The position numbers and the translations under genes are program-made. The notes below the pieces were generated by a model, which was given only the letters and a program-made list of their open reading frames with translations, ran no database searches and was not told the origin of the DNA. This document shows positions 28,401 through 36,082 of a stretch of 64,000 bases of DNA, in pieces; position 1 is the stretch's first letter, and each line of letters begins with the position of its first letter. Source of the stretch: Alteromonas pelagimontana (GTDB taxonomy: Bacteria; Pseudomonadota; Gammaproteobacteria; Enterobacterales; Alteromonadaceae); contig NZ_CP052766.1 in the NCBI RefSeq assembly GCF_002499975.2, positions 2,170,001-2,234,000 of the forward strand, written 5' to 3'.

Positions 28401-29281
28401 CAAATAATCCACATGAACTGGATACCGCATTAACCAGAGCGGGGCGCTTTGAAAGATCTATTCATTTCAATCTACCCACAAAAACCTCAATTTCAGCCTG
28501 TGTAAATGAATGGTTCAAAATACGTAATTGTACACTGCCTGAAGAACTTCGAGCAGAGTTAACCTGCTTACTGCAGGGGGCCACTATTGGGAGAATTCGT
28601 GAAATCTTCAACAACTCCGTACTCTCTGCAAAGGCCGAAGGGATCGAATGGAAGCCCACTATGCTCATTGAGGCAGTGCGTTCGGCAAAGCTGGGAGTGG
28701 TGACCCAGACCGCAAAACAATCAAGACAGCAACTGAAATATACAGCTTATCATGAAGTTGGACATTTAATTGCGCATAAACTGTTGCTGCCAGACATTCC
28801 TGTTGATTTTGTGTCGATTCAACCTCGCGGGGCGGCTTTAGGCATGGTTGTACCCGGTAGTTCAGATGCTGAACCGCTGCTTTCCCGCAGTCGGGTTAAA
28901 GCGTATTTGCAGGTGTTTCTTGCGGGAATAGCTGCTGAGCATATGTTGGGATTAGTTGGGGACGAACAAACTGTTGGCGGCGCTGACGACAGAAGAAAAG
29001 CGACGGCCTTGGCCAAAAAGGCGATTGTTCAATGGGGAATGTCAGATTCGTTTGGATTCGCTATGCTTTCTGAGCTTGAGACAGAAAGTCAACACATTAA
29101 TGATGAAGTTAGGAACTGGTTGGCTGAAGCATTCTCCAATATAAGTGAATTACTTGGTGAGAACAGAGAGCTTCTCAGTGCAATCAGCGAATCTTTAGTT
29201 GAAAGAGAGCAACTGGACAGGTCGGAAATTGAAAAGCTCTTCGAGCAGCTTTATCAACCACAAATTTTGAAAGCTTCTTAA
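25445..29281 (+). CDS. ClpB-type AAA+ / FtsH-type AAA+ zinc-metalloprotease fusion
   Basis: A 1278-residue protein in one uninterrupted frame. Residues 1-375 are helical and unrecognised. Residues 380-660 form a ClpA/B second-ATPase-type module: GMSGTGKTY (about 415-423), VFDEIEKAHP (about 486), ITTNLGS sensor 1, PEMVNRL arginine finger. Residues 690-860 include an alpha/beta stretch (VLLVDTEMF...VIVTLGNI) like a receiver domain. Residues 865-1075 are an FtsH-like ATPase: GLPGTGKTH (about 887-895), MIFLDEIDS, RAGRFERSI. The C-terminal M41 protease has HEVGH at 1103-1107 and the third zinc ligand Asp1181 in GGADD, the same 78-residue spacing as E. coli FtsH. The membrane helices of FtsH are absent, so it should be soluble. 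GGAG precedes the ATG. Confidence 0.9.
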   Translation: MALATANKTQILNAYFETFSTDIKQKMLDGTNQNEKLALCLAHYKGWLDLSDDLTDIVDCKTIEDSKALFGLIMINLYMPVTNTVLDEIRTVGASMAKGYQDVTFDNFVSDTRRLFKRANHQNGFAFDKFAMLCGPEILFGEDSPSDFNVVCPFSGEITEYPLHTQKVNSERAVKRLGKVEVEDLFSSGDKEVRELLDNICWIEKAYCLEQKVQRLPATEAIGEQLFVAAVAGSVGFIKYIASAISTHAFQLVFPTSCTELRKRLLEQVEKRTIETYEGSVRGPSIDWFTHAERGCRSKLKLEQSVWEFLRCFLARSEDGQIIFHVDENTTFDLACWEEPVLFEDIEPKRYIEEMLKLNKLEVRKPPFSYVKAVKKRLHAKVKGQHGAIESVASSLSNLIVNGGDCHLGTSVFLGMSGTGKTYLAEGIAEAFVEELSLDYQVQILNMEQYNDERDVMKLFGAGSQYSDSALGELTLSVMKNPRTLFVFDEIEKAHPSVIQALLTLLDKGQANDRTAMRAIDFSLCHFVITTNLGSKLIERSSENNLDVRELLTNKKINGGRSLSPEMVNRLQAGTIAVFKPISAATMLSIAKQTCMVTRKMGSVAWPENVEELAVATLGGSVSPRSLATQLSKLEGDITNELVDKVPEGELRLLNKIRFSNESFMDSQDVNVRILSPRKQLEKLSDKNMDIHRQFNERELAVALKGNFDVLLVDTEMFSGKIRESIALLKKHTSKVIVTLGNINQQSDVDALISEGSVFTHIALSRNASLDDYRQCLQNIKRIGALAKYTELSIARNMKPTYSFGYQFLEDGIEVNMKSFRCKQMVSTEDADLPFINFAGKPKGSLDDVIGQDSEKSKLRVIVNAMNSADVNGDDCISVPKGYLFTGLPGTGKTHMARCLAAESDMFFFNVNSADLLVGCAVSNVQKLFDVANRYAPSMIFLDEIDSIAKSRQSVGHSSAIVVNALLTAMDGFKQNSGKVFVMAATNNPHELDTALTRAGRFERSIHFNLPTKTSISACVNEWFKIRNCTLPEELRAELTCLLQGATIGRIREIFNNSVLSAKAEGIEWKPTMLIEAVRSAKLGVVTQTAKQSRQQLKYTAYHEVGHLIAHKLLLPDIPVDFVSIQPRGAALGMVVPGSSDAEPLLSRSRVKAYLQVFLAGIAAEHMLGLVGDEQTVGGADDRRKATALAKKAIVQWGMSDSFGFAMLSELETESQHINDEVRNWLAEAFSNISELLGENRELLSAISESLVEREQLDRSEIEKLFEQLYQPQILKAS

Positions 29282-29317
29282 CATTTTAGTGGAAAAGTAT
29301 GGAAATGGATTTCTTAC

Positions 29318-30493
29318 TTAAAATTTTACGGTTTTTTGCAAATCATAGAGATAGCCTTTGTCATAGCTGGCGATTAAGAAGGTTATCTCTATATTATAAT
29401 GTTGGGTTAGATCTTCGAAATGAGGATAACCCGTATTCCCCACTACTTTGTATGCTACATCGTAAAGATATTGCACGCCATTTATATCAATTTTCCACTC
29501 TAAAAACTCTGTTTCAAGAACTTCGAGTTCCCCTTCGTAAACCCACTGACTTCTACTATCTTCTGAGTGAAGCAGTAGTTGCGATCCATCAATGAGGTCA
29601 TTATCTAATAATTCTCTACTATCAAATTCCAAATCGTCCATATATTCAACCAAACCATTCTCTTCAATTGTTTCTTCCACTGCCGCTCTGAATTGATCTA
29701 CTAGATCTTCATCTTGTCGACTTTTGAAAAAACAGAGTTTGAGGATGTCTTCGAGTAGGGCGGCTTCAATAAACTCATTTTTATCTTTTGCAAGGCGATA
29801 TACGTTTCCAATTGATACTCCAAGGTCACTCGCAATTCTCTGAACGGACCTTTTCTGTTCAGCCTTAATTTTGCCTATAATTTTTGAAACTGGAGAGATA
29901 AGGAGTGGCTTGATGTTTACCAAACATTTTTCGCAAACAAACAAGGCCAGCTCGAATGTCTTTTGCCTTTCTCCAAGAATAGGGCCGTATCGCTTTGTTG
30001 TATTTGTACTGGCGTAAATGTTGTAGCCAGTTCGTTGAGTAACTTTCCACTGGTCTCCAGGAACTACTGACGCTCTGTCACTTTCTTCATGTACACATCT
30101 ATGTTTGAACCAGCAAGATCCTCTGCTAAGTTCGGCCTGATTTATAATCGAGTCAAAATCGTTTCGCAGCCTCGACTCAAGCTCACTTTGAGTTATCGCG
30201 AAAGGTGACACCTTTTTATTGGAACCATTTCCGGCGTTATCATCTACTGGAGGGTAACCAAAGTACCCGAAACCTTTTGAACCTCTGCTAACTCCATTAA
30301 CTTTAAAGTGAGCCAACTTATCCTGTGTTGCCTGAGAAGGCAGGTAGTAACTATCTTGATTCAATCGATATATTGTTGCTATACCAACACCAAGCTTCCC
30401 TTCACTTTCCAAAGATATAAATGTCTGGGACGGGTTTTTAGTTCTCCATTTGTCTAGCCAATCCTTAACACTGTCCCCTATTTCCCATTGCAT
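29318..30493 (-). CDS. Hypothetical protein with two HTH-like segments
   Basis: 391 residues, no family recognised. Two helix-turn-helix-like stretches can be seen, GVGIATIYRLNQDSYYLPS near residue 36 and RIASDLGVSIGNVYRLAKD near residue 225, the second resembling a Fis/TnsD/TniQ-style module. A cysteine/histidine cluster (CWFKHRCVHEE and FVCEKCLV) may bind zinc. The C-terminal 100 residues are acidic. AAGGA precedes the ATG. It is convergent with the ATPase-protease (36 bp apart). Confidence 0.5.
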   Translation of the reverse strand: MQWEIGDSVKDWLDKWRTKNPSQTFISLESEGKLGVGIATIYRLNQDSYYLPSQATQDKLAHFKVNGVSRGSKGFGYFGYPPVDDNAGNGSNKKVSPFAITQSELESRLRNDFDSIINQAELSRGSCWFKHRCVHEESDRASVVPGDQWKVTQRTGYNIYASTNTTKRYGPILGERQKTFELALFVCEKCLVNIKPLLISPVSKIIGKIKAEQKRSVQRIASDLGVSIGNVYRLAKDKNEFIEAALLEDILKLCFFKSRQDEDLVDQFRAAVEETIEENGLVEYMDDLEFDSRELLDNDLIDGSQLLLHSEDSRSQWVYEGELEVLETEFLEWKIDINGVQYLYDVAYKVVGNTGYPHFEDLTQHYNIEITFLIASYDKGYLYDLQKTVKF

Positions 30494-30608
30494 GAATAAT
30501 CCTTAAATCAGTATTTTTATCAAGTTGTGAAATTAGTTTTTTCGCTATTTGATAGTGAGTGTACCTCATTTAATCTGCCCATGCCTTCAACAAACGAGAG
30601 CAAAGCAA

Positions 30609-30845
30609 ATGAAAAAGAATTCCAAATCCGATAACTATGAGTTCAACAAGCTACATCTCGCTGTCAAAAAAATAAGTGCTGCTTATGGGGTTAGCGAGCA
30701 TCAGGTAATCAGCAGATTACAAGAAATAGTCGTCTTTGGTGTTTCTAAATCATCTTTAGGCACAGAGAGAATTATAGACCTGTGGGATGACCATTGTGCC
30801 AACGATTTTGAATATGACTGCGAAGAAATCGGATTAGTAGCGTAA
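30609..30845 (+). CDS. Small HTH-like protein
   Basis: 78 residues from ATG 30609 (MKKNSKSDNYEF). The stretch AVKKISAAYGVSEHQVISRLQEIVVFG reads as a helix-turn-helix. The ending is acidic (HCANDFEYDCEE). The open frame extends 20 codons upstream from a non-ATG codon without a ribosome site. It lies 43 bp before the DeoR-like regulator and divergent from the preceding gene. Confidence 0.45.
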   Translation: MKKNSKSDNYEFNKLHLAVKKISAAYGVSEHQVISRLQEIVVFGVSKSSLGTERIIDLWDDHCANDFEYDCEEIGLVA

Positions 30846-30888
30846 GTCGAAACTGGGCTTTATTAGTTTTTGAAAGGGGACGAAGAGT

Positions 30889-31563
30889 ATGAATCAGTCA
30901 GAACGCAGAAGAAGCATTGAGAACCATCATCTTTCAACGAAGGTTCCGGTTACAATCCCTGAATTGTCACGTGTTTTCAATGTTTCAGAGAACACTATCA
31001 AAGCAGATATGATAGCGCTTGAAGTGCTGAACGTTGCATATTGCCTTAACCCAAATGGTAAGCCACAAAAATGGTGTGCTGTGAAGCCAACAAATAAGAT
31101 GACAATGTCAATCGAGCTGGCCTATGCGCTTAAGCAGGTAGCTGTAACGGCTAAGATTGCCTTGCCAGCTGCACTTTTTGAGCAAATACAGGAAGTATTT
31201 GACGAGGCAAATGATTCGTATCTTAGCAAGCACAAGTCTAACCACCAAAGTAAGGTAGTAAGATTTGAGAGAGGGACATCGCAAATAGATTTTGCAAAAC
31301 ACCTTCATTTGGGAAATATAAGTGCAGAAGTACTGGAGTCAGTGAAGTCAGCAATATTTTCAGAAGAAAGTATTTCCATTGTCAGTGGTAACATTGAACA
31401 GACTTTGACTGGCTTAGTGGTCAGGGAATTTGACAATAAACTGATTCTCGAGGGTAAAAGAGTGGGTTTAGGAATGGGAGTCGTGAGAATCTCCTTGCGA
31501 GAAATTACCGCTGCCAGAGTGGTTCCACCTTTTACCGATTTTCATGAAAGAAGAGCAGCTTGA
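30889..31563 (+). CDS. DeoR-like HTH regulator, possible WYL-type C-terminus
   Basis: 224 residues. The N-terminus (VPVTIPELSRVFNVSENTIKADMIALEVLNV) is a DeoR-type winged helix. The centre is helical. The C-terminal 80 residues (ISIVSGNIEQTLTGLVVREFDNKLILEG) resemble a beta-rich WYL-like ligand domain, but the W-Y-L residues are not evident. AGGGGA precedes the ATG. A broken partial copy follows at 31639-31802. It may control the divergent protease units or the restriction genes. Confidence 0.6.
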   Translation: MNQSERRRSIENHHLSTKVPVTIPELSRVFNVSENTIKADMIALEVLNVAYCLNPNGKPQKWCAVKPTNKMTMSIELAYALKQVAVTAKIALPAALFEQIQEVFDEANDSYLSKHKSNHQSKVVRFERGTSQIDFAKHLHLGNISAEVLESVKSAIFSEESISIVSGNIEQTLTGLVVREFDNKLILEGKRVGLGMGVVRISLREITAARVVPPFTDFHERRAA

Positions 31564-31588
31564 GTTTGATTACATTTTACCAAAACCG

Positions 31589-31633
31589 AACTGACAGCAC
31601 TGACATCAGCTCCAAAAGTCAGGTTTGTCAGTT
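31589..31633. repeat. ACTGACA-type inverted repeat, copy 1
   Basis: AACTGACAGCACTGAC (31589-31604) and GTCAGGTTTGTCAGTT (31618-31633) are inverted with 3 mismatches in 16. The arm contains two ACTGACA units spaced 9 bp. A related, longer repeat occurs at 37257-37321. Confidence 0.5.
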
Positions 31634-31638
31634 AAATG

Positions 31639-31802
31639 TTGAGCATCATCTTTTAACGAGGATTCCGGTTACAATCCTTGAATTATAAAGTGTTTTCAAT
31701 GTTTCAGAGAACACTATCAAAGCAGATACGGTAGCGCTTGAAATACTGAACGTCGCATATTACCTAAACCCAGATGGTAAGCCCCAAAATGGTGTGCTGT
31801 GA
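31639..31802 (+). pseudogene. Broken partial duplicate of the DeoR-like regulator gene
   Basis: This stretch closely matches 30912-31085, the N-terminal HTH coding part of the preceding gene, including 32 consecutive shared bases over the FNVSENTIKAD codons. The copy carries stop codons (TAA at 31654 in the parental frame region, and at 31686) and a lost A in the AAAAA run near its end. It is a decayed tandem partial duplication. Confidence 0.8.
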
Positions 31803-31875
31803 ATAGTGCTGAAAGCACGAAACGCTGGCATGTTTGTAAATTCTGATTTCAGTTGAGTGAACATTAGTAATTGGG

Positions 31876-33114
31876 CTAAGAATTCAGTTTTTCGCTGAGC
31901 TCTATGAGTTTAATGCCCTTTGAGTAAGCTTGTGTAACATCTGTTGGATTTACATAGATGCACCCTATCTCAGCATAGTCAGAAACAGGACTATAATCCT
32001 TACGATTAGCCATAAAAGCTTTAGCGAATACTTGCTCTTCGCCCGGAAAGATAAAATAATTTTTTACAGTGCTCTCAGGGTAAACGACGGAAATCGCCTT
32101 TTCATAGAAGAATTGCTTTACGAGATCGTGCCACCGAGGTGAGGATGATTGACTTGTTGCATCATAGTATTTTGCATCGACTATGGCATAGAGATTCTTT
32201 CGGCTGTTTTCTATTACAATGTCTGTTTTCTGGCTGTTTCGTTTGGCTGGGTAAAGTTTGCCGCTTGAATCTTCGTATATTGGAAATGGTAATTTGTCAT
32301 TTAGCTCTATCGCACCCTCGACTACCTTTTTTAACATATGTTCCCAAACGGTGTGAAAACTTCGTGTTCCGATTACAAAATCGACAGAATCGTCTAGTAC
32401 ACCGACATCTAGGGCTTTAAGTAGTAGCTTCATTAAACGTACATCCCTGTCGGAATATACGTTTCTTAATTCCTTATTAATAATGGCCCGAAAAAACTCC
32501 CTGGAGATAAAACTGGGCTTTGACAGCCCGTCTTCATTGTAAGACTTCTCGCCAAAAAAGATTGAGCCAAACTTAGTGTCTATCAGGCTAACTAAGAACG
32601 CATGAATCTTTGAAATCTCAGAATCAACACTTACTCTCTTTTTTACACCCACATAATCACAATAGACAGGTCTTCCGTTAGAAATGTACGGCTGAAATTT
32701 TGAAATCGTCCTAGGCCAGTCAGGTTTTCCTGAATTAATCCTTTTGTGCAGGTTTCTCTGATTATAAATTCCGTAAGTTCTGTAATCTTCCAGAAGACTG
32801 TAGAGCAGGGATATCCTCTTGCTTCCGAATAACTCCGCAACCTGTTCATTATTCCTGATTAAAGGTGCAAGTTCCTTGTCGTATCTCCGAAAGGCTTTAA
32901 ACATCGATGTAGTAGCTTTGCTGACACCAGCGGAAAGATGCGTACTCCTTGGCAAAAAGACTGCCTGTACGCTCTCCGTCAAAACCAGGCCGCAGAAACT
33001 GGCCTTTTCTCCTGATTTCGTAACAAAATTTTGATTTCGCAAAACCTGTGATAACGAATCAGGCAGATCAGACAGAATACTCCTGTCCAAGTAGTAGTTG
33101 ATATCCCAGTGCAT
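31876..33114 (-). CDS. LlaJI/McrC-like restriction endonuclease subunit
   Basis: 412 residues resembling the nuclease partner of McrB-like restriction ATPases (LlaJI R2 / McrC type). A candidate PD-(D/E)XK core near residues 295-322 reads KTDIVIENSRKNLYAIVDAKYYD. The N-terminal half (LPRSTHLSAG, FKAFRRYDKELAPLI) matches the McrC-like pattern. It overlaps the McrB-like gene by 4 bp (ATGA), as expected for subunits made in fixed ratio. It would cut unmodified target DNA when driven by the ATPase. Confidence 0.75.
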   Translation of the reverse strand: MHWDINYYLDRSILSDLPDSLSQVLRNQNFVTKSGEKASFCGLVLTESVQAVFLPRSTHLSAGVSKATTSMFKAFRRYDKELAPLIRNNEQVAELFGSKRISLLYSLLEDYRTYGIYNQRNLHKRINSGKPDWPRTISKFQPYISNGRPVYCDYVGVKKRVSVDSEISKIHAFLVSLIDTKFGSIFFGEKSYNEDGLSKPSFISREFFRAIINKELRNVYSDRDVRLMKLLLKALDVGVLDDSVDFVIGTRSFHTVWEHMLKKVVEGAIELNDKLPFPIYEDSSGKLYPAKRNSQKTDIVIENSRKNLYAIVDAKYYDATSQSSSPRWHDLVKQFFYEKAISVVYPESTVKNYFIFPGEEQVFAKAFMANRKDYSPVSDYAEIGCIYVNPTDVTQAYSKGIKLIELSEKLNS

Positions 33115-34550
33115 CAGTTGTCCTCTGGTATAATCTGATCCTGTTCATTTTCAACATCGTCTAGTTGAGGGGCTGGGGGCTGTTTACTTTTCAGGGAATT
33201 CTCTAACTGACGGCTAAAGACTTTATCTCCCGATTTTAGATTCTTTACCAAATTACCGTAGCTCATAATACCTTCCGCAAAGATCAGACCCTTATCACCG
33301 TGCCGTAGCACATCATCCCAAAGATAGAGTAATAGTTTTCCTCTGAGAGCATTGGCGCTGGCCTCAAGGCTATCAAGCTCACTTTCTTTAAGGAACCAAG
33401 GCCCCAATAAGCGATCTTCAGGGATATCCTCACCTTCGAGAATTTCATTTATAGATTCAGCTAGGTTCTTCCAAGTTGTTACTAAGGAAGCTTGACCGTC
33501 CATAGGAATATCTATATCGCCATGAGGACATTCGCTGAAATCAATAGGAACATACTCAAATTTCCAGCGTCTCTTAAATGCTGTATCCATTGGCATGACG
33601 GCTTGATCACTGCTATTCATCGTGGCGTATAAAGACAGGTTCGCAGGAATTTTTATATTATTGCCATTCAGTGCACTTGGGGCCTTGTCATTTATAAATG
33701 CAACCATGTCAGGATCTGCAAGGGTGACTTCATAGCAACTCTCACCACTACCTGATCTATCTAAAAGTTGAAACAATTCTCCGAAAACAGCTGCTGAAGA
33801 AGCTCTGTTTATTTCCTCTATCACTAAATAGAACATTTTTTCCGGAGCAAGTGACGCCTGTATAAACGCAAGGGTAAAAGGCCCTGGTCTGAACTCATAG
33901 ACTACATTGGTTCCTGACATTTTGGGCTTCAGACATCCGGTAAAATCGCTGTACTGTGAATCAGGGTGAAATATAGTTCTTATGGAGTTATCGTGATTAC
34001 ATAGCTGATCAATTTGATAGCTTTTTCCAACGCCCGGGGCACCGTAATAAATTATGTTTTCACCACCTGAACTAGTAGTTGTATGTACTTTCGAGATGCT
34101 CTCTAAATATGCATCATTGTCTGGAATCTGGGATTCAATATATAAAATCGCATTTTCGATTAAATCGGCATTTAAATTTAATCGCTTTTCATTGAAAGCA
34201 GAATCCAAGTCATTGGCAACGTAAATTACTTTATTGAGCAAACTAAATAGTGGCAGAGTTTGAACGGTTGATAGAGCGTTGATAGTGTCGGTCGTTATCG
34301 TTCGAGAAAACAAGTCGCGCATTGTGCCTTCGACATAGTCTTTTGCAGTTTCATATTGGCTCAGATTTGTTCTTATATCTTTGAGTGTTGCCAATAACTC
34401 TACTAAAGTTATCGTAAAATACTTAGTGCCTCGACGACCTGTATTCGAGAATTCAAATGATGGGCTTACATTTCTGTAACTGAGACTCATTTCACTCCTA
34501 AGTCTCTTACATTCTTCCGTAAACTGGTCTATCCGTGTTTTTTTCAACAT
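33114..34550 (-). CDS. McrB-like AAA+ NTPase restriction subunit
   Basis: 478 residues. The N-terminal 160 residues are probably a target-recognition part. The AAA+ domain has Walker A GAPGVGKS (170-177), Walker B LVIEEINRA (about 243-250) and a sensor stretch MNSSDQAVMPMDTAFKRRW, the equivalent of the McrB MNTADRS motif with substitutions. McrB enzymes use GTP to translocate DNA for the McrC nuclease. It is divergent from the HTH-methyltransferase with a 73-bp shared control region. Confidence 0.82.
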   Translation of the reverse strand: MLKKTRIDQFTEECKRLRSEMSLSYRNVSPSFEFSNTGRRGTKYFTITLVELLATLKDIRTNLSQYETAKDYVEGTMRDLFSRTITTDTINALSTVQTLPLFSLLNKVIYVANDLDSAFNEKRLNLNADLIENAILYIESQIPDNDAYLESISKVHTTTSSGGENIIYYGAPGVGKSYQIDQLCNHDNSIRTIFHPDSQYSDFTGCLKPKMSGTNVVYEFRPGPFTLAFIQASLAPEKMFYLVIEEINRASSAAVFGELFQLLDRSGSGESCYEVTLADPDMVAFINDKAPSALNGNNIKIPANLSLYATMNSSDQAVMPMDTAFKRRWKFEYVPIDFSECPHGDIDIPMDGQASLVTTWKNLAESINEILEGEDIPEDRLLGPWFLKESELDSLEASANALRGKLLLYLWDDVLRHGDKGLIFAEGIMSYGNLVKNLKSGDKVFSRQLENSLKSKQPPAPQLDDVENEQDQIIPEDN

Positions 34551-34596
34551 TTTGCTACTTTCCTATTGCCTGATCATTCATACAGTGATAATTTAG

Positions 34597-34612
34597 CCGG
34601 GTTTAAAACCGG
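34597..34612. promoter_or_regulatory. CCGG-bounded palindrome in the R-M control region
   Basis: CCGGGTTTAAAACCGG is a near-perfect palindrome between the divergent restriction and methyltransferase genes. It is a plausible binding site for the HTH part of the methyltransferase. That function is inferred from position only. Confidence 0.35.
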
Positions 34613-34623
34613 ATAAGTTGAGC

Positions 34624-35931
34624 ATGGGTATGACACATAAAAGTATTTCCAATCATAATCAGAACCAAATCAAATGTATACGTGAGAAGCTTGGCCTCGG
34701 TCGAACAGAATTTGCGAACTTATTGGGACTTGGAACACAAGGAGAGAGAACGGTCCGAGGCTGGGAGACTGGGGAACATAAACCATCGGCTAAGAAAGTC
34801 GCTCAAATACTGGCTCTGGAAGATGAGTTGCAGAGAGCTAAAAAGGATGCTCCTTTCTATTCTGAACGCTCAAATCCAGCTTTTCGTTTTATAGATCTGT
34901 TTGCTGGGATCGGGGGCATTCGCATCCCGTTCCAGAATCTGGGAGGGAAATGCGTATTTACGTCAGAGTGGGATAAATTTGCCCAAAAGACGTATCTTAC
35001 GAACTTTGGAGATATGCCGAATGGTGATATTACTCAGATAAGCGCGACCGATATACCTGATCATGATGTTTTGCTTGGCGGCTTCCCCTGTCAGGCATTC
35101 AGTCAGGCGGGTTTGAAAAAAGGATTTAACGATACCCGAGGAACAATGTTCTTTGAGATTCAAAGGATATTAGTTGAAAAACGTCCAAAAGCATTTTTAC
35201 TCGAAAATGTTAAACAACTTAGAGGTCATGACAAAGGTCGTACTCTAAAGACCATAATGGCAATTTTGAAAGGGGAACATGAATCAGAAATGCCGCAGGA
35301 TATTCCTCTCAGTGATGAAGCCAGACATGCATTATCAGAAAAGCTGAATTATTGGGTAGATTTTAAAGTGCTAAGAGCTGCCGACTTCGGTGCTCCTCAG
35401 AATAGAGAGCGTGTTTTTTTAGTTGGCTTTGACAAAGACTTTTATTCTGAAAGTGATATCGAATCTATGTTCAGATGGCCTGTTGCACCAAAGACTAAAA
35501 CAAGGGTCGGGGATATTTTAGAAGATCTCACAAACATCAGTATCGCAGATGACAAGTTTACCATTTCCGACAAGTTGTGGGAGGGACATCAAAAGAGGAA
35601 GGCTGAGCATTTAGAAAAAGGTAATGGCTTCGGTTACTCTTTGTTTAACGCTGATAGTGAATATACCAATACGATCAGTGCCCGATATTACAAAGACGGT
35701 TCTGAAATTCTGATTGACCAGACAGAACTTGGCAAAAACCCCCGAAAGCTGACCCCCAGAGAATGTGCCAGACTACAGGGATTTCCTGAAAATTATATCG
35801 TCGATGCCGTTTCACAAGGGCAGATATACAAACAGTTTGGTAACTCGGTGTGTATGAATGTGATATCAGCAGTGGCAGATAGCATGGTTAGCTTTATGAA
35901 GCTTGTCGATGAGAAGCGCAATGTTGCTTAG
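34624..35931 (+). CDS. HTH-fused C5-cytosine DNA methyltransferase
   Basis: About 435 residues. Residues 10-65 form an XRE-type helix-turn-helix (REKLGLGRTEFANLLGLGTQGERTVRGWETGEHKPS). The C5-methyltransferase follows: motif I FIDLFAGIGGIR, catalytic PCQ in GGFPCQAFSQAG (Cys about 156), ENV in LLENVKQL, QNRERVFLVG, and motif X YKQFGNSV. It would protect host DNA from the divergent restriction pair, and the HTH suggests it also represses its own or the nuclease promoter. I start at ATG 34624, after GGATAAG; a TTG at 34618 is possible. Confidence 0.88.
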   Translation: MGMTHKSISNHNQNQIKCIREKLGLGRTEFANLLGLGTQGERTVRGWETGEHKPSAKKVAQILALEDELQRAKKDAPFYSERSNPAFRFIDLFAGIGGIRIPFQNLGGKCVFTSEWDKFAQKTYLTNFGDMPNGDITQISATDIPDHDVLLGGFPCQAFSQAGLKKGFNDTRGTMFFEIQRILVEKRPKAFLLENVKQLRGHDKGRTLKTIMAILKGEHESEMPQDIPLSDEARHALSEKLNYWVDFKVLRAADFGAPQNRERVFLVGFDKDFYSESDIESMFRWPVAPKTKTRVGDILEDLTNISIADDKFTISDKLWEGHQKRKAEHLEKGNGFGYSLFNADSEYTNTISARYYKDGSEILIDQTELGKNPRKLTPRECARLQGFPENYIVDAVSQGQIYKQFGNSVCMNVISAVADSMVSFMKLVDEKRNVA

Positions 35932-36031
35932 GTGGGAGAAATGAGCTTCAGGGTTATATAAATTTTGATATTTAATTATCAAGCCCACTGGAGCTAGTGT
36001 TACTGAAGATTCACTCTCTTACTGTAATAAA

Positions 36032-36073
36032 CTGACATTAATGACAACAGGAAAAGGATGTAATTAATGTCAG
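36032..36073. terminator. Inverted repeat between convergent genes
   Basis: CTGACATTAAT (36032-36042) and ATTAATGTCAG (36063-36073) are perfect complements around 20 bp. It lies between the methyltransferase and the converging nuclease-like gene, so a bidirectional terminator is plausible, although it also shares the CTGACA core of two other repeats. Confidence 0.4.
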
Positions 36074-36082
36074 CAACTAAAC

